A DNA stretch of 64,000 nucleotides, taken from positions 2,791,501-2,855,500 of the forward strand of contig NZ_CP071057.1 in assembly GCF_017161425.1 (NCBI RefSeq). Reading direction: 5' to 3'. A program made the position numbers and the translations under genes. This DNA is from Marinicauda algicola (lineage in GTDB: Bacteria; Pseudomonadota; Alphaproteobacteria; Caulobacterales; Maricaulaceae). Position 1 is the first letter of the stretch. Every line of letters begins with the position of its first letter. Below the pieces are notes generated by a model that worked only from the letters and a program-made list of their open reading frames with translations, did no database searches and was not told where the DNA came from. Positions 7,768-15,626 of this stretch are shown in pieces.

Positions 7768-8465
7768 AGTCCGCAATCGCCATCCGTCATGTCGGGTTCG
7801 AAGATCTCGGTGCCTTCGCGCCCGGGCTCCGCGCGGCCGGTTATCAGGTCCATTACTGGGACATCGGCGAGCAGGAGCTCTGGACGCTGGAGCCGGTCAA
7901 GACCGACCTCCTGATCGTGCTCGGCGGCCCGATCGGCGCCTATGAGGACGAGGCCTATCCCTTCATCGCCGAGGAGATCACCATCCTCGAACAGCGCCTC
8001 GCCGTCAACCGGCCGACGCTTGGCATCTGTCTGGGCGCGCAGCTCATCGCCCGCGCGGCGGGCGCGCGGGTGTTCCCGAGCGGCGCGAAGGAGATCGGTT
8101 TCGCCCCCATCGCTCTGACGGAGTCGGGACGGTCCTCCTGCCTCGCGCCCTTTGCGGAGGCGCCCATCACGCTGCACTGGCACGGCGACACGTTCGACCT
8201 GCCGGCCGGCGCCGAACGGCTCGCCTCCACCGATCTGTGCGAGAACCAGGCCTTCGCGATGGGGCCGAACATCATCGGCTTCCAGTTCCACCCCGAGGCG
8301 TCCGCGAAGGGCTTCGAGAAATGGCTCGTCGGCCATGCGGCCGAACGCGCCGCCGCGCGGATCGACGTGCCGCGCCTGCGCAGCGAGGCCCAGACATACG
8401 GCCCAGAGCTCGAACGCAAGGCGCAGGCGGTGCTCTCCGCCTGGCTCGGCGGGCTCGAGGTCTGA
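7764..8465 (+). CDS. Class I glutamine amidotransferase (GMP-synthase-like)
   Basis: 233 residues with the catalytic triad of class I amidotransferases: nucleophile Cys89 in GICLGAQ and His176/Glu178 in FQFHPEA, plus the oxyanion loop LGGPIGAYED. The family hydrolyses glutamine and passes ammonia to a partner, or acts on gamma-glutamyl substrates. No synthetase domain is fused or adjacent. The start is fixed by the ATGA overlap with the redoxin. The cellular substrate is unknown; a gamma-glutamyl compound such as a glutathione derivative would fit the neighbours but is speculation. Confidence 0.85.
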   Translation: MKSAIAIRHVGFEDLGAFAPGLRAAGYQVHYWDIGEQELWTLEPVKTDLLIVLGGPIGAYEDEAYPFIAEEITILEQRLAVNRPTLGICLGAQLIARAAGARVFPSGAKEIGFAPIALTESGRSSCLAPFAEAPITLHWHGDTFDLPAGAERLASTDLCENQAFAMGPNIIGFQFHPEASAKGFEKWLVGHAAERAAARIDVPRLRSEAQTYGPELERKAQAVLSAWLGGLEV

Positions 8466-8469
8466 GGCG

Positions 8470-9246
8470 ATGAGCGCGACGCCGGTCAGCCATGGCGGCT
8501 TCCCTCAGGCGCGCAGCGCCGAGGACATTGCGCGCAATCTCGCCGCGGTGCGGGCACGCATCGTCGCTGCCTGCGCGCGCGCCGGGCGCGACCCGGCGGA
8601 GGTGCGTCTGCTGCCGGTCTCCAAGACGGTGGAGGAGGCCCGCATCCGCATGGCGCATGCTGCGGGGCTCTCCGAGTTCGGCGAGAACAAGGTGCAGGAG
8701 GCGCGCGAAAAGGCCGAGGCGATGGCCGATCTTCCCATCGCTTGGTCGGTGATCGGCCATCTGCAGACCAACAAGGCGAAATATGTCGCCCGCTTCGCCG
8801 CCGAGTTCCAGGCGCTCGACAGCCTCAAACTGGCTGAAGCCCTCGACCGCCGCCTGCAGATTGAGGGCCGATCGCTGGATGTCTTCGTGCAGATCAACAG
8901 CTCGGGCGAGGCCTCCAAATACGGCCTCGCGCCTGAGGGCGCGGCCGCCTTCCTGCGCGAACTCCCGGCTTTCTCCGCGCTCAAGGTCCGCGGGCTGATG
9001 ACGCTCGCCCTGTTCTCCGCTGATGCTTTGCGCGTTCGCGCCTGCTTCCGGCTGATGCGGGAGCTGCGCGACCGGCTACGCCAGGAAACGCCCGACGGCG
9101 TCGCGCTCGGTGACCTCTCCATGGGCATGTCGGGCGATTACGAGCTCGCCATCGAGGAAGGCGCGACCGTGGTGAGGGTTGGCCAGGCGATCTTCGGGGC
9201 GCGCCCGCTGCCCGACAGCTATTACTGGCCGGGCGGCGCGCCATGA
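8470..9246 (+). CDS. yggS: YggS family PLP homeostasis protein
   Basis: 258-residue single-domain PLP-binding barrel. The cofactor lysine is Lys52 in LLPVSKT, followed by FGENKVQEAREK, WSVIGHLQTNKAK and the phosphate-binding end LSMGMSGDYELAIEEGATVV. The family has no known catalytic activity and keeps free pyridoxal phosphate in check. It starts four bases after the amidotransferase stop and overlaps pdxY by four bases, so PLP supply and storage are coupled here. Most bacteria already carry a housekeeping yggS, so this may be a second copy. Confidence 0.92.
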   Translation: MSATPVSHGGFPQARSAEDIARNLAAVRARIVAACARAGRDPAEVRLLPVSKTVEEARIRMAHAAGLSEFGENKVQEAREKAEAMADLPIAWSVIGHLQTNKAKYVARFAAEFQALDSLKLAEALDRRLQIEGRSLDVFVQINSSGEASKYGLAPEGAAAFLRELPAFSALKVRGLMTLALFSADALRVRACFRLMRELRDRLRQETPDGVALGDLSMGMSGDYELAIEEGATVVRVGQAIFGARPLPDSYYWPGGAP

Positions 9247-10112
9247 GCGGGGCCACGATCGTGTCGATCCAGTCGCAACTCGTCTTCGGCTGCGCGGGCA
9301 ACAGTGCGGCCGTGCCGCTCCTGCAGCGTCTCGGAGCGACCGTCCACGCCGTCCCCACCACGCTCCTGTCGAACACGCCGCACTATCCGACCATCGCCGG
9401 CGGACCGCTCGATCCCGCGCTCGTCGAGGCGCTTCTGGACCGGCTGCTCGACCGCATCGCGCCGACCGCGATCGGCGCCATCCTCACGGGCTATATCGCA
9501 AGCCCCGGGGCCGCTGCGGCCGCTGCGCGGTTCATCGACCGCGTCCGGACGGCCCACGGCCATGTCCTCGTCCATTGCGATCCAGTCATGGGCGACACCG
9601 ATACCGGTCTTTATGTCAATGAAGCGGTGGCCGCCGCGATCGCTGCGGACCTCGTGCCGCGCGCGGATATCCTGACGCCGAACCTGTTCGAGGCGCGGCG
9701 CCTGACCGGCCTGCCGGACGGCGATCCTCACGCGGTTCTCGAACGCCTGCTGACGTCTCACGCCCGCATCGCCGCGATCACCGGGATCGATCCCGGCGAC
9801 GGCTTCGTCACGACGCTCGGCGGCGACGGCAAGGAGCGCTGGCGGGTGCGCACGCCGAAGCTCGCTCTGCGCCCGACCGGCACGGGCGACGTGTTCTCGG
9901 CGGCGTTCCTGCATGCTTTGCTGCACGGCGCCGACACGCCCGGCGCGCTCGAGCGCGGCGTCAAGATCGTGTTCGATCTGATGGAAACCGCGTACCGGAC
10001 AGGCGCTCGCGAACTCGATCCCGGAGGCTTCGCGCCGCGCCCGGCGGAGGGGCCTGTGCGCTTCGCGGCGACGTTTACCGGCAACACGATCGATCGCGCC
10101 TCAGCCACGTGA
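9243..10112 (+). CDS. pdxY: Pyridoxal kinase PdxY
   Basis: Ribokinase-family enzyme of 289 residues that phosphorylates pyridoxal to PLP with ATP. Visible features are the substrate-pocket start IVSIQSQLVFGCAGNSAAV, HCDPVMGD, LTPNLFEARRLTG and the catalytic glycine-rich PTGTGDVFSAAFL with Asp near 222. The length is normal. It is the last gene of the MarR operon and overlaps yggS by four bases. The prophage begins directly after it, and a phage-side ORF overlaps its last 38 bases on the other strand. Confidence 0.93.
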   Translation: MSGATIVSIQSQLVFGCAGNSAAVPLLQRLGATVHAVPTTLLSNTPHYPTIAGGPLDPALVEALLDRLLDRIAPTAIGAILTGYIASPGAAAAAARFIDRVRTAHGHVLVHCDPVMGDTDTGLYVNEAVAAAIAADLVPRADILTPNLFEARRLTGLPDGDPHAVLERLLTSHARIAAITGIDPGDGFVTTLGGDGKERWRVRTPKLALRPTGTGDVFSAAFLHALLHGADTPGALERGVKIVFDLMETAYRTGARELDPGGFAPRPAEGPVRFAATFTGNTIDRASAT

Positions 10113-10386
10113 GCCCCACCGCGCGGGGGTGACGATTTCGCCGCGCCCAGAGCTCGGAAAGCGGTCCCCGCTCACGGCTATTGGCAAGCAGGCCGTCAGC
10201 CACCAAGGGGTAGCGCGCGGCGAAGTGGTCGCTCTCGAAGAGTGCCAGCATGGGCTCACGCACCAGCGCCATCATCGCGCCGTTGCCGATGGAGGAGCCG
10301 TCTTCGGGGGTCAGGGAAAGGATCAGGTCGGTCAGACTGTCGGACATGGCTAGGACGGACACCCACGAAAAGGGCTTGTTTTCCAT
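10075..10386 (-). CDS. Unrecognised small protein at the prophage left edge
   Basis: About 103 residues from the ATG at 10386 (MENKPFSWVSVLAMSDSLTD). The middle (LTPEDGSSIGNGAMM, then YPLVADGLLANSRERG) vaguely resembles a winged-helix region. The last residues run into the pdxY gene on the opposite strand, which suggests the original C-terminus was lost at the integration junction. It follows the recombinase cassette by 37 bases in the same direction and may be its last member. No function can be given. Confidence 0.35.
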   Translation of the reverse strand: MENKPFSWVSVLAMSDSLTDLILSLTPEDGSSIGNGAMMALVREPMLALFESDHFAARYPLVADGLLANSRERGPLSELWARRNRHPRAVGLTWLRRDRSCCR

Positions 10387-10423
10387 TACCCTATCGCCTG
10401 CGTTGCCCATTTGCACGCCCGAT

Positions 10424-10825
10424 TCAGTCCTGCGCCTGCTCCATCAGCCAGAGCGCTCGCTGTTCTTTCCAATCGAGAGGGAGCGGTTCCATCAGGTTCG
10501 CGAGCGTGACGGTCGCGGGCTGCCGCCCCTCCATGATGGCATCCACGATTTCCGGGGCCAGCAGCGACAGGCGCAGAAGCCGCGCCATGTAGGTGAAGCT
10601 GATGTTCTCTCGCTCAGCCAGCTCAGAAATCGAAGCATACTCGCCCGACTCCAGCATGCGCTTCCAGCGGAAGGCGCGCGCCAGCGCCTTGACCAGCGTG
10701 TTGTCAGTCCGCTGCGATTGCGTGGCGCCTTCGGGCATCTGCATCTCCTTTCGCCCACCGCGCTTCACGACGCGGAACGGGACGTGGAGCGTCACAGTCT
10801 CCGGGATCGGCGTGCTGCGGTTCAT
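10424..10825 (-). CDS. Recombinase-associated HTH protein (ParB/KorB-like helix-turn-helix)
   Basis: 133 residues. The central part ALARAFRWKRMLESGEYAS, then ISELAERENISFTYMARLLR, has the form of the ParB/KorB helix-turn-helix. The beginning (PETVTLHVPFRVVKRGGRKE) is typical of the small protein that follows this kind of serine recombinase in alphaproteobacteria. It overlaps the recombinase stop by four bases (ATGA). It probably assists or controls recombination by binding DNA; that role is inferred from context. Confidence 0.7.
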   Translation of the reverse strand: MNRSTPIPETVTLHVPFRVVKRGGRKEMQMPEGATQSQRTDNTLVKALARAFRWKRMLESGEYASISELAERENISFTYMARLLRLSLLAPEIVDAIMEGRQPATVTLANLMEPLPLDWKEQRALWLMEQAQD

Positions 10826-12147
10826 GCGGCGGCCTCGATGCCGCCAGCCAGGATCTCGCGGGCTAGACCGCCCAGCCCGTCGACGCGCAGGCGCACGTTC
10901 AGTCCATCCGTGCCGATGTCGACGCGCTCGACCAGCAGCGTCACGATTCGCGCCTGCTCGGCGGGGAAGAGTTCGTCCCACAGCGGATCGAGCCGCTGCA
11001 GGGCCGTGCGCGCATCGGCCTCGGTGATATCGTCGGCATGGGCGCGTGCCGCCTTCCACGTCCGCGCGACGACTTCGGGCTGGCGGAAGACGGCACGCAG
11101 CTGGTCGATCACGGCGCCCTCGATCTCGCCCGCAGGCACGCGGCCGACCGGACACGACCCGGCGCCATGCTTCAGCACGGTCTGGCTGACGTAGTAGCGG
11201 TAGAGCTTGTCGCCCTTTCGGGTGTGGGTCGGCGAGAACGCCGCGCCGTCGGGTCCGTACAACAGCCCCTTCAGCAGCGCGGGCGTGTCGGCGCGGGTGC
11301 GGGCCGCGCGCTTGCGCGGGCTCTCCTGCAGGATGGCGTGGACGCGGTCCCAAGTCTCGCGGTCGATGATGGCGTCGTGCTCGCCCGGGTAGCTCTCGCC
11401 CTTGTGCACCGCCTCGCCGATGTAGGCGCGGTTGTTCAGCATCCGGTAGAGGTACTTCTTGTCGATCCGGTTGCCGCGCGGCGTGCGGATGCCGCGCTTC
11501 GCCACGTCGCGCGCCAGCTCCGTTCCCGAGCCGATTTCGAGGAAGCGGGCGAAGATCCAGCGGACATGGTCCGCAGATTCGTCGTCGATGATCAGCTTCC
11601 GGTTCTCGACCCGGTAGCCGTAGGGCGGCACCCCGCCCATCCACATGCCCTTGCGCCGAGAGGCCGCGACCTTGTCGCGGATGCGCTCGGCCGTCACCTC
11701 GCGCTCGAACTGGGCGAACGAGAGCAGGATGTTCAGCGTCAGCCGGCCCATGGACGTGGTCGTGTTGAACGACTGCGTGACCGAGACGAAGGTCACGCCG
11801 TTGCGGTCGAACACCTCGACCAGCTTGGCGAAGTCGGCGAGCGAGCGGCTGAGACGGTCGATCTTGTAGACCACCACCACGTCGACCAGCCCGTCCTCGA
11901 TGTCCTCCAGAAGCCGCTTCAATCCGGGGCGTTCCAGGGTGCCGCCCGAGATGCCTCCATCGTCGTACTGATCGCGGACGAGCACCCAGCCCTCGGATCG
12001 CTGACTGGCGATGTAAGCCTCGCAGGCCTCGCGTTGGGCGTGGAGCGAATTGAACTCCTGCTCCAGCCCTTCCTCGGAGGATTTGCGTGTGTAGATGGCG
12101 CAGCGCAGCTTGCGGACGACCTTCGATTTCTCGGGCGGTTTCGTCAT
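10822..12147 (-). CDS. Large serine recombinase (prophage integrase candidate)
   Basis: 441 residues. The N-terminal resolvase domain carries the catalytic serine Ser23 in YTRKSSEEG, DGGISGGTLERPGL and the arginines of YKIDRLSRSL. It is followed by the recombinase domain (GVPPYGYRV, NRAYIGEAVHKGE) and a short zinc-ribbon-like region. It would cut and rejoin att sites by the serine mechanism. The frame is open far upstream, but the ATG at 12147 overlaps the DUF2924 stop by four bases, which fixes the start. No tyrosine integrase was found, so this is the best integrase candidate for the prophage. Confidence 0.9.
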   Translation of the reverse strand: MTKPPEKSKVVRKLRCAIYTRKSSEEGLEQEFNSLHAQREACEAYIASQRSEGWVLVRDQYDDGGISGGTLERPGLKRLLEDIEDGLVDVVVVYKIDRLSRSLADFAKLVEVFDRNGVTFVSVTQSFNTTTSMGRLTLNILLSFAQFEREVTAERIRDKVAASRRKGMWMGGVPPYGYRVENRKLIIDDESADHVRWIFARFLEIGSGTELARDVAKRGIRTPRGNRIDKKYLYRMLNNRAYIGEAVHKGESYPGEHDAIIDRETWDRVHAILQESPRKRAARTRADTPALLKGLLYGPDGAAFSPTHTRKGDKLYRYYVSQTVLKHGAGSCPVGRVPAGEIEGAVIDQLRAVFRQPEVVARTWKAARAHADDITEADARTALQRLDPLWDELFPAEQARIVTLLVERVDIGTDGLNVRLRVDGLGGLAREILAGGIEAAA

Positions 12148-12599
12148 GTCCGCCCCCTGTGGTTCTTGAGCCCGAAGAACACCCAGCCGTTCCAGCGCGT
12201 CCCGGTGATCGCCCGCGCGATGGCGGACAGCGACGTGTAGGGCCGCCCCTGCCATTCGAACCCGTCGGCGGTGACGGTTACGATCTGTTCGACGCCCTGC
12301 CATTCGCGCAGGAGGCGCGTGCCGGTGATCGGGCGGTCGCGGTCGGCGCGGATGCCACGCTTCCTCTTGTCGCCGCCGTCCAGTTCCTCGCCGAGCCGTT
12401 CCAGCCGCCGGATCGTCTCCGGCTTCAGCCCGCCATAGGCCAGTTCCTGGATGCGGTAGGCCAGGCGGCTTTCGAGATAGCGCCGGTTGAACGGCGGCGG
12501 CTCGCTGTCGAACAGGTCGCGCCACTGCGCCTTCAGGTCGGGCGTCGTCGCCGTCTTCAGCGCGGCCAGGCGCGCGGGGATGGGGTCGTGCTCGGTCAT
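12144..12599 (-). CDS. DUF2924 family protein
   Basis: 151 residues of the DUF2924 family, which is almost always found beside serine recombinases. Typical segments are WRDLFDSEPPPFNRRYLESR, LAYRIQELAYGG, GTRLLREWQG and a C-terminal DNA-binding-like part LSAIARAITGTRWNGWVFFG. Its presumed job is to help the recombinase recognise DNA, but this is unproven. The ATG at 12599 overlaps the stop of the 67-aa gene upstream by four bases; a longer frame to 12635 is possible. Confidence 0.85.
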   Translation of the reverse strand: MTEHDPIPARLAALKTATTPDLKAQWRDLFDSEPPPFNRRYLESRLAYRIQELAYGGLKPETIRRLERLGEELDGGDKRKRGIRADRDRPITGTRLLREWQGVEQIVTVTADGFEWQGRPYTSLSAIARAITGTRWNGWVFFGLKNHRGRT

Positions 12600-12799
12600 G
12601 CGGTTCTCCGTTGAGTTGGAGTTGCATGACGGCATCGGTCGGCCGGAGAGTGTAGGCGAATTTCTCCAGTACCGTCAGAAGGTTCACCCCGCTCGCGCTG
12701 CCGAAGCCGGACGAGACCGAGCGCCAGAAGGCCGCACAACTCGGTGCGGCGTTCGGCTGCGGTCATCCGGTCGGGCGGCAGGGGATTGGGGCGCTTCAT
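12596..12799 (-). CDS. Small protein heading the recombinase cassette
   Basis: 67 residues (MKRPNPLPPDRMTAAERRTE, then LCGLLALGLVRLRQRE). Proteins with this TAAERR..E...LLA.GL.RL pattern regularly precede DUF2924 genes. It overlaps the DUF2924 start by four bases, giving a chain of 4-base overlaps through four genes. Function unknown. An upstream start at 12892 in the same frame is less likely, because it runs into the control region. Confidence 0.6.
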   Translation of the reverse strand: MKRPNPLPPDRMTAAERRTELCGLLALGLVRLRQRERGEPSDGTGEIRLHSPADRCRHATPTQRRTA

Positions 12800-12979
12800 A
12801 TCGAGGGGGCCGGTGTCTGTGGTGTCGTCACAGAGGAAAAGCCACCTTCGGTGCCCCGATGGGACACCCACACCGGCTATTGGAACAGACAAGGAACAAA
12901 AATGCTTGCCTGTGGCCTGCGACTCCGCGATCCTCTCCGGTTGAATCCCTACCGAGCAGCAGTTGATTGAGGTGTGTTC
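12800..12979. promoter_or_regulatory. Divergent control region, recombinase cassette versus early genes
   Basis: 180 non-coding bases between the leftward recombinase cassette and the rightward early genes. This is the place where a lysogeny switch and early promoters would be expected. I see no clear repeated operator and no cI/cro-type gene nearby, so the mode of control remains open. Confidence 0.4.
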
Positions 12980-15208
12980 ATGCCGCGCAAGTCTCTTCCT
13001 TTGGGCCCCGAATCCCTCGGTCTGATCGAAGATGCGCGGATCGATCTACTGCGTGCAGCGCTCGCCGTTCGGGACGACGACAGCGAGCCTGAATTCGACC
13101 TGCCCGAGGAGATGCCCGATCGCGAGGACGAGGACGCCGTCCACGCATTTCGGGATCGGCTGATCGAGATCCTCTCCGAATTCGACCCGGATGAACTTCG
13201 CCCGACCGAAACCCGGTCACGCCGCATTCGCGCGCTCGCCAGCGGGAAGGGCGTCACGTCGCTCGAAACCATCGTGGTCCAGAAGCTGGATCACGAACGG
13301 GCGCAGGAATTCGACGATCAGCCAGACCCGCTCTGCAGGAGCATCTGGGCGTTTCTCAATGCCCGCGAGACCTTCGAGGACGCGGAGAGCTTCCACTTCG
13401 CCCGACAGTTTCGCGACCACCGCAAGCTCTATGACGCCTTCGAGGTCGATCTGGAAACCGCGACGCCGCTCGATGCGGCGTCCGTTGACGAGCGGGCGCT
13501 CGAGATCCGGATCAAGGAGGTCCTCGAGCTCAAGCCGGCGATCTCCTGCACCGTCCGCGCGCTCGACCTGCCGAAGACCGACGCGCACCCCGCGTCGATC
13601 ATGCTGATCGTGCGTCATGGCGGGCCGCTCTCCAGCGTCTACAACCATCGCGACGACGGCCGGCGCGCGGCGATCTATTATCGCCCGCCGAACGAGGCGA
13701 CATTGATCTACACACCGTCGCTGCGGCAGATCGAGGTCTGCGCGGACAGCCCGCTGGTTCGCCAGCAGGTCAGCGACACCTTCGCCGAGGTCGCGCTCAA
13801 CCACGACATCTCCCGGAAGCCGCTCACCTGGAAGCGCTACAACCTCACGCGCTTCCGGTCTTCGCTGGCGCTCGAACGCCCTGCCATCGAGGGCTACGAC
13901 ATCAGCGACGCCCGCGTCCTGGAGGCGGAGGTGCGCCTCGGCCATTGGCGGCGCAAGCTGCTGCTGAAGGTCACCATCGACGACGACATCGAGGAGGTCG
14001 CCGACCAGTACCTCGGCGCGCGCAACGTGTTCCGGCGTGCCGAGCGTTTCAGCCGGATCGGCATCGCGGTGGTCTACAGCCGAACCGGAGATGCGACCGA
14101 GCGGACGCTCAGCATCACGATCTCGGGCACGAAGAGCTGCAATCTCCAGAGCCACAAGGATCCGGAAGAGCGCAGCCTCGGATTCATGCTGCTCCAGGAG
14201 TGGGGCATCCTCAGCGCCTTCCGTCAGATCGACCCGTCAGACCTGCGAGCGATGTTCGCCGAGTTGATCAAGCTGCACGACCGCGTCGAGGACGAGGTCA
14301 CGGGCCAGTACCTGCGTGAGCTCGGTCTCGACGCTCAACGGCTGATCGAAGGCGGGCTGCTCGAGCGGCGCGACCGGCAGGACGTCGTGCTGATCGAGGA
14401 TGGCGACATCGATGGCGAAGGAGCCGTGAAACCGTCCGAGAAGCCAGGGATGGTCCGGACCGTTGGGCCTTTCGGCGAGGAAGCCGGTGACGTGCCCGCG
14501 GGCGATCTCGACAAGTATTCGATCAACGCGGACTGGCTCCACGAGACGATCCTGCGGCTGCTGAAACCGCTGCTGACGCGGCGCGGGTTGCAACAGATCC
14601 TCGACCCGGACCTGACCCTGCTCGGCGCGATGGAGATCGGCGGCGCCGAGGTGCCGCTGTATTTCGCGCGGCGGCTGAACGACCTGAAGACCGTCGAACG
14701 GCTGGACCTGGCGATGCGCGCGCGCAACCAGGCGGGCGTCGGCATCGTGCTGTCGGCCAGCGAGGACATGCCCTCCCATCTCGGGCCGAACGTCGTGGTG
14801 CCGTTGCTGTCGAACATCGCGCCGGCCGAGGAGGAATTCGCGGTCGCGCGCGACGGGCTCGAGATGGCGTTCCGCAGCAACTTCGCGCTGGCACGCGGCG
14901 GCGCGACACCGCAAGTGCTCCGCTCCGGCAAGCAGTCGGGGATGCTGCATGTGCCGGGGAAGGATCCGCTGCCTCTTACCGGCCCAGACCAGATCACGAT
15001 CTTCGAGCGTCTTGTGGCAGCCTCCAAGACGGGCAGCCCGGACGTGCAGGTTAAGGATCTGATGGACGGGCTCGGTTCGCGCAGTCCCCAGCAGGCATTC
15101 CGACCGAAGACCTGGGAGAGCATCCTGAACGTCTACATCGCCAAGGGCGAGAAGCGCGGCTACTGGCGGCTGGTGATCGACGGGGCGTCGCCCGAACCGG
15201 CCGTCTAA
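12980..15208 (+). CDS. Unrecognised 742-residue early prophage protein
   Basis: Large soluble protein with an acidic start (DDDSEPEFDLPEEMPDREDE), no membrane segment and no Walker, HNH or zinc motif that I can see. Mid-region strands (HWRRKLLLKVTIDDDIEE, RTLSITISGTKSCNLQSHKD) look like beta structure, and the C-terminal half has AMEIGGAEVPLYFARRLNDL and VGIVLSASEDMPSHLGPNVV. The ATG at 12980 follows GAGGTG; a GTG two codons earlier is also possible. It stands at the integrase-proximal end of the early region, a common site for accessory or defence genes, but nothing in it proves such a role. Confidence 0.75.
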   Translation: MPRKSLPLGPESLGLIEDARIDLLRAALAVRDDDSEPEFDLPEEMPDREDEDAVHAFRDRLIEILSEFDPDELRPTETRSRRIRALASGKGVTSLETIVVQKLDHERAQEFDDQPDPLCRSIWAFLNARETFEDAESFHFARQFRDHRKLYDAFEVDLETATPLDAASVDERALEIRIKEVLELKPAISCTVRALDLPKTDAHPASIMLIVRHGGPLSSVYNHRDDGRRAAIYYRPPNEATLIYTPSLRQIEVCADSPLVRQQVSDTFAEVALNHDISRKPLTWKRYNLTRFRSSLALERPAIEGYDISDARVLEAEVRLGHWRRKLLLKVTIDDDIEEVADQYLGARNVFRRAERFSRIGIAVVYSRTGDATERTLSITISGTKSCNLQSHKDPEERSLGFMLLQEWGILSAFRQIDPSDLRAMFAELIKLHDRVEDEVTGQYLRELGLDAQRLIEGGLLERRDRQDVVLIEDGDIDGEGAVKPSEKPGMVRTVGPFGEEAGDVPAGDLDKYSINADWLHETILRLLKPLLTRRGLQQILDPDLTLLGAMEIGGAEVPLYFARRLNDLKTVERLDLAMRARNQAGVGIVLSASEDMPSHLGPNVVVPLLSNIAPAEEEFAVARDGLEMAFRSNFALARGGATPQVLRSGKQSGMLHVPGKDPLPLTGPDQITIFERLVAASKTGSPDVQVKDLMDGLGSRSPQQAFRPKTWESILNVYIAKGEKRGYWRLVIDGASPEPAV

Positions 15209-15243
15209 CAACGGTCTAACATGGCGTGCGGGACGGTCTAACA
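15202..15243. repeat. Three copies of CGGTCTAACA
   Basis: CGTCTAACA at 15202-15210 (in the stop region of the previous gene), CGGTCTAACA at 15212-15221 and again at 15234-15243. Direct repeats just before the Com gene could be binding sites for an early regulator. Confidence 0.4.
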
Positions 15244-15287
15244 AGCGGCTGATTACTGGAAGGGCTCCACTTCAGAGGAGCACTTCC

Positions 15288-15527
15288 ATGCCGACTCCCT
15301 TCCCATCGCGCCAGGCGGCCCCGACGAGGCGATCCGGCGCCGCGAACGCAAATCCCACCACCGCGTACTGGCGCTGCACGCGCTGCGACAAGCTGCTCGG
15401 CGTCTGCCGCGACGGTCGCATGCACCTGCGGTTCGCGCGGGGTCACGAGTATCTCGTGGGCTTCCCGGTTCAGGCCACCTGTCGAGGCTGCGGCACGCTG
15501 AACCACGCGACCGCACCCGCGCGCTGA
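15288..15527 (+). CDS. Com-like zinc-finger regulatory protein
   Basis: 79 residues with two Cys pairs, YWRCTRCDKLLG and ATCRGCGTLN, that form a zinc knuckle like phage Mu Com and its relatives. Mu Com binds mRNA and switches on translation of the mom gene; relatives in alphaproteobacterial prophages are listed as Com-family regulators. GAGGAG precedes the ATG. Its target here is unknown; no mom gene is nearby. Confidence 0.7.
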   Translation: MPTPFPSRQAAPTRRSGAANANPTTAYWRCTRCDKLLGVCRDGRMHLRFARGHEYLVGFPVQATCRGCGTLNHATAPAR

Positions 15528-15626
15528 CGCGCGCATCCACCCACCCCCCTGAAACAGCAGAGACGCGCGACGTCCTGACCTGGCCACCACAAGGCGCCGG
15601 ACGCCTGGCCGGAAGGCAGGCGTCCG

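Noticed and set aside
10090-10125. Possible att core shared with 51700-51730 (GCGCCTCAGC versus its near complement)
   Set aside because: The match is 9 of 10 bases in inverted orientation, expected by chance in GC-rich DNA, and not the direct repeat needed for att sites.
11038-12240. 400-residue plus-strand ORF
   Set aside because: Complement of the serine recombinase and DUF2924 genes; no ribosome site and no domain.
12148-12687. N-terminal extension of the recombinase frame to 12687
   Set aside because: The extra 180 residues are an alternate reading of the DUF2924 gene; the ATGA overlap at 12144-12147 gives a clear start.
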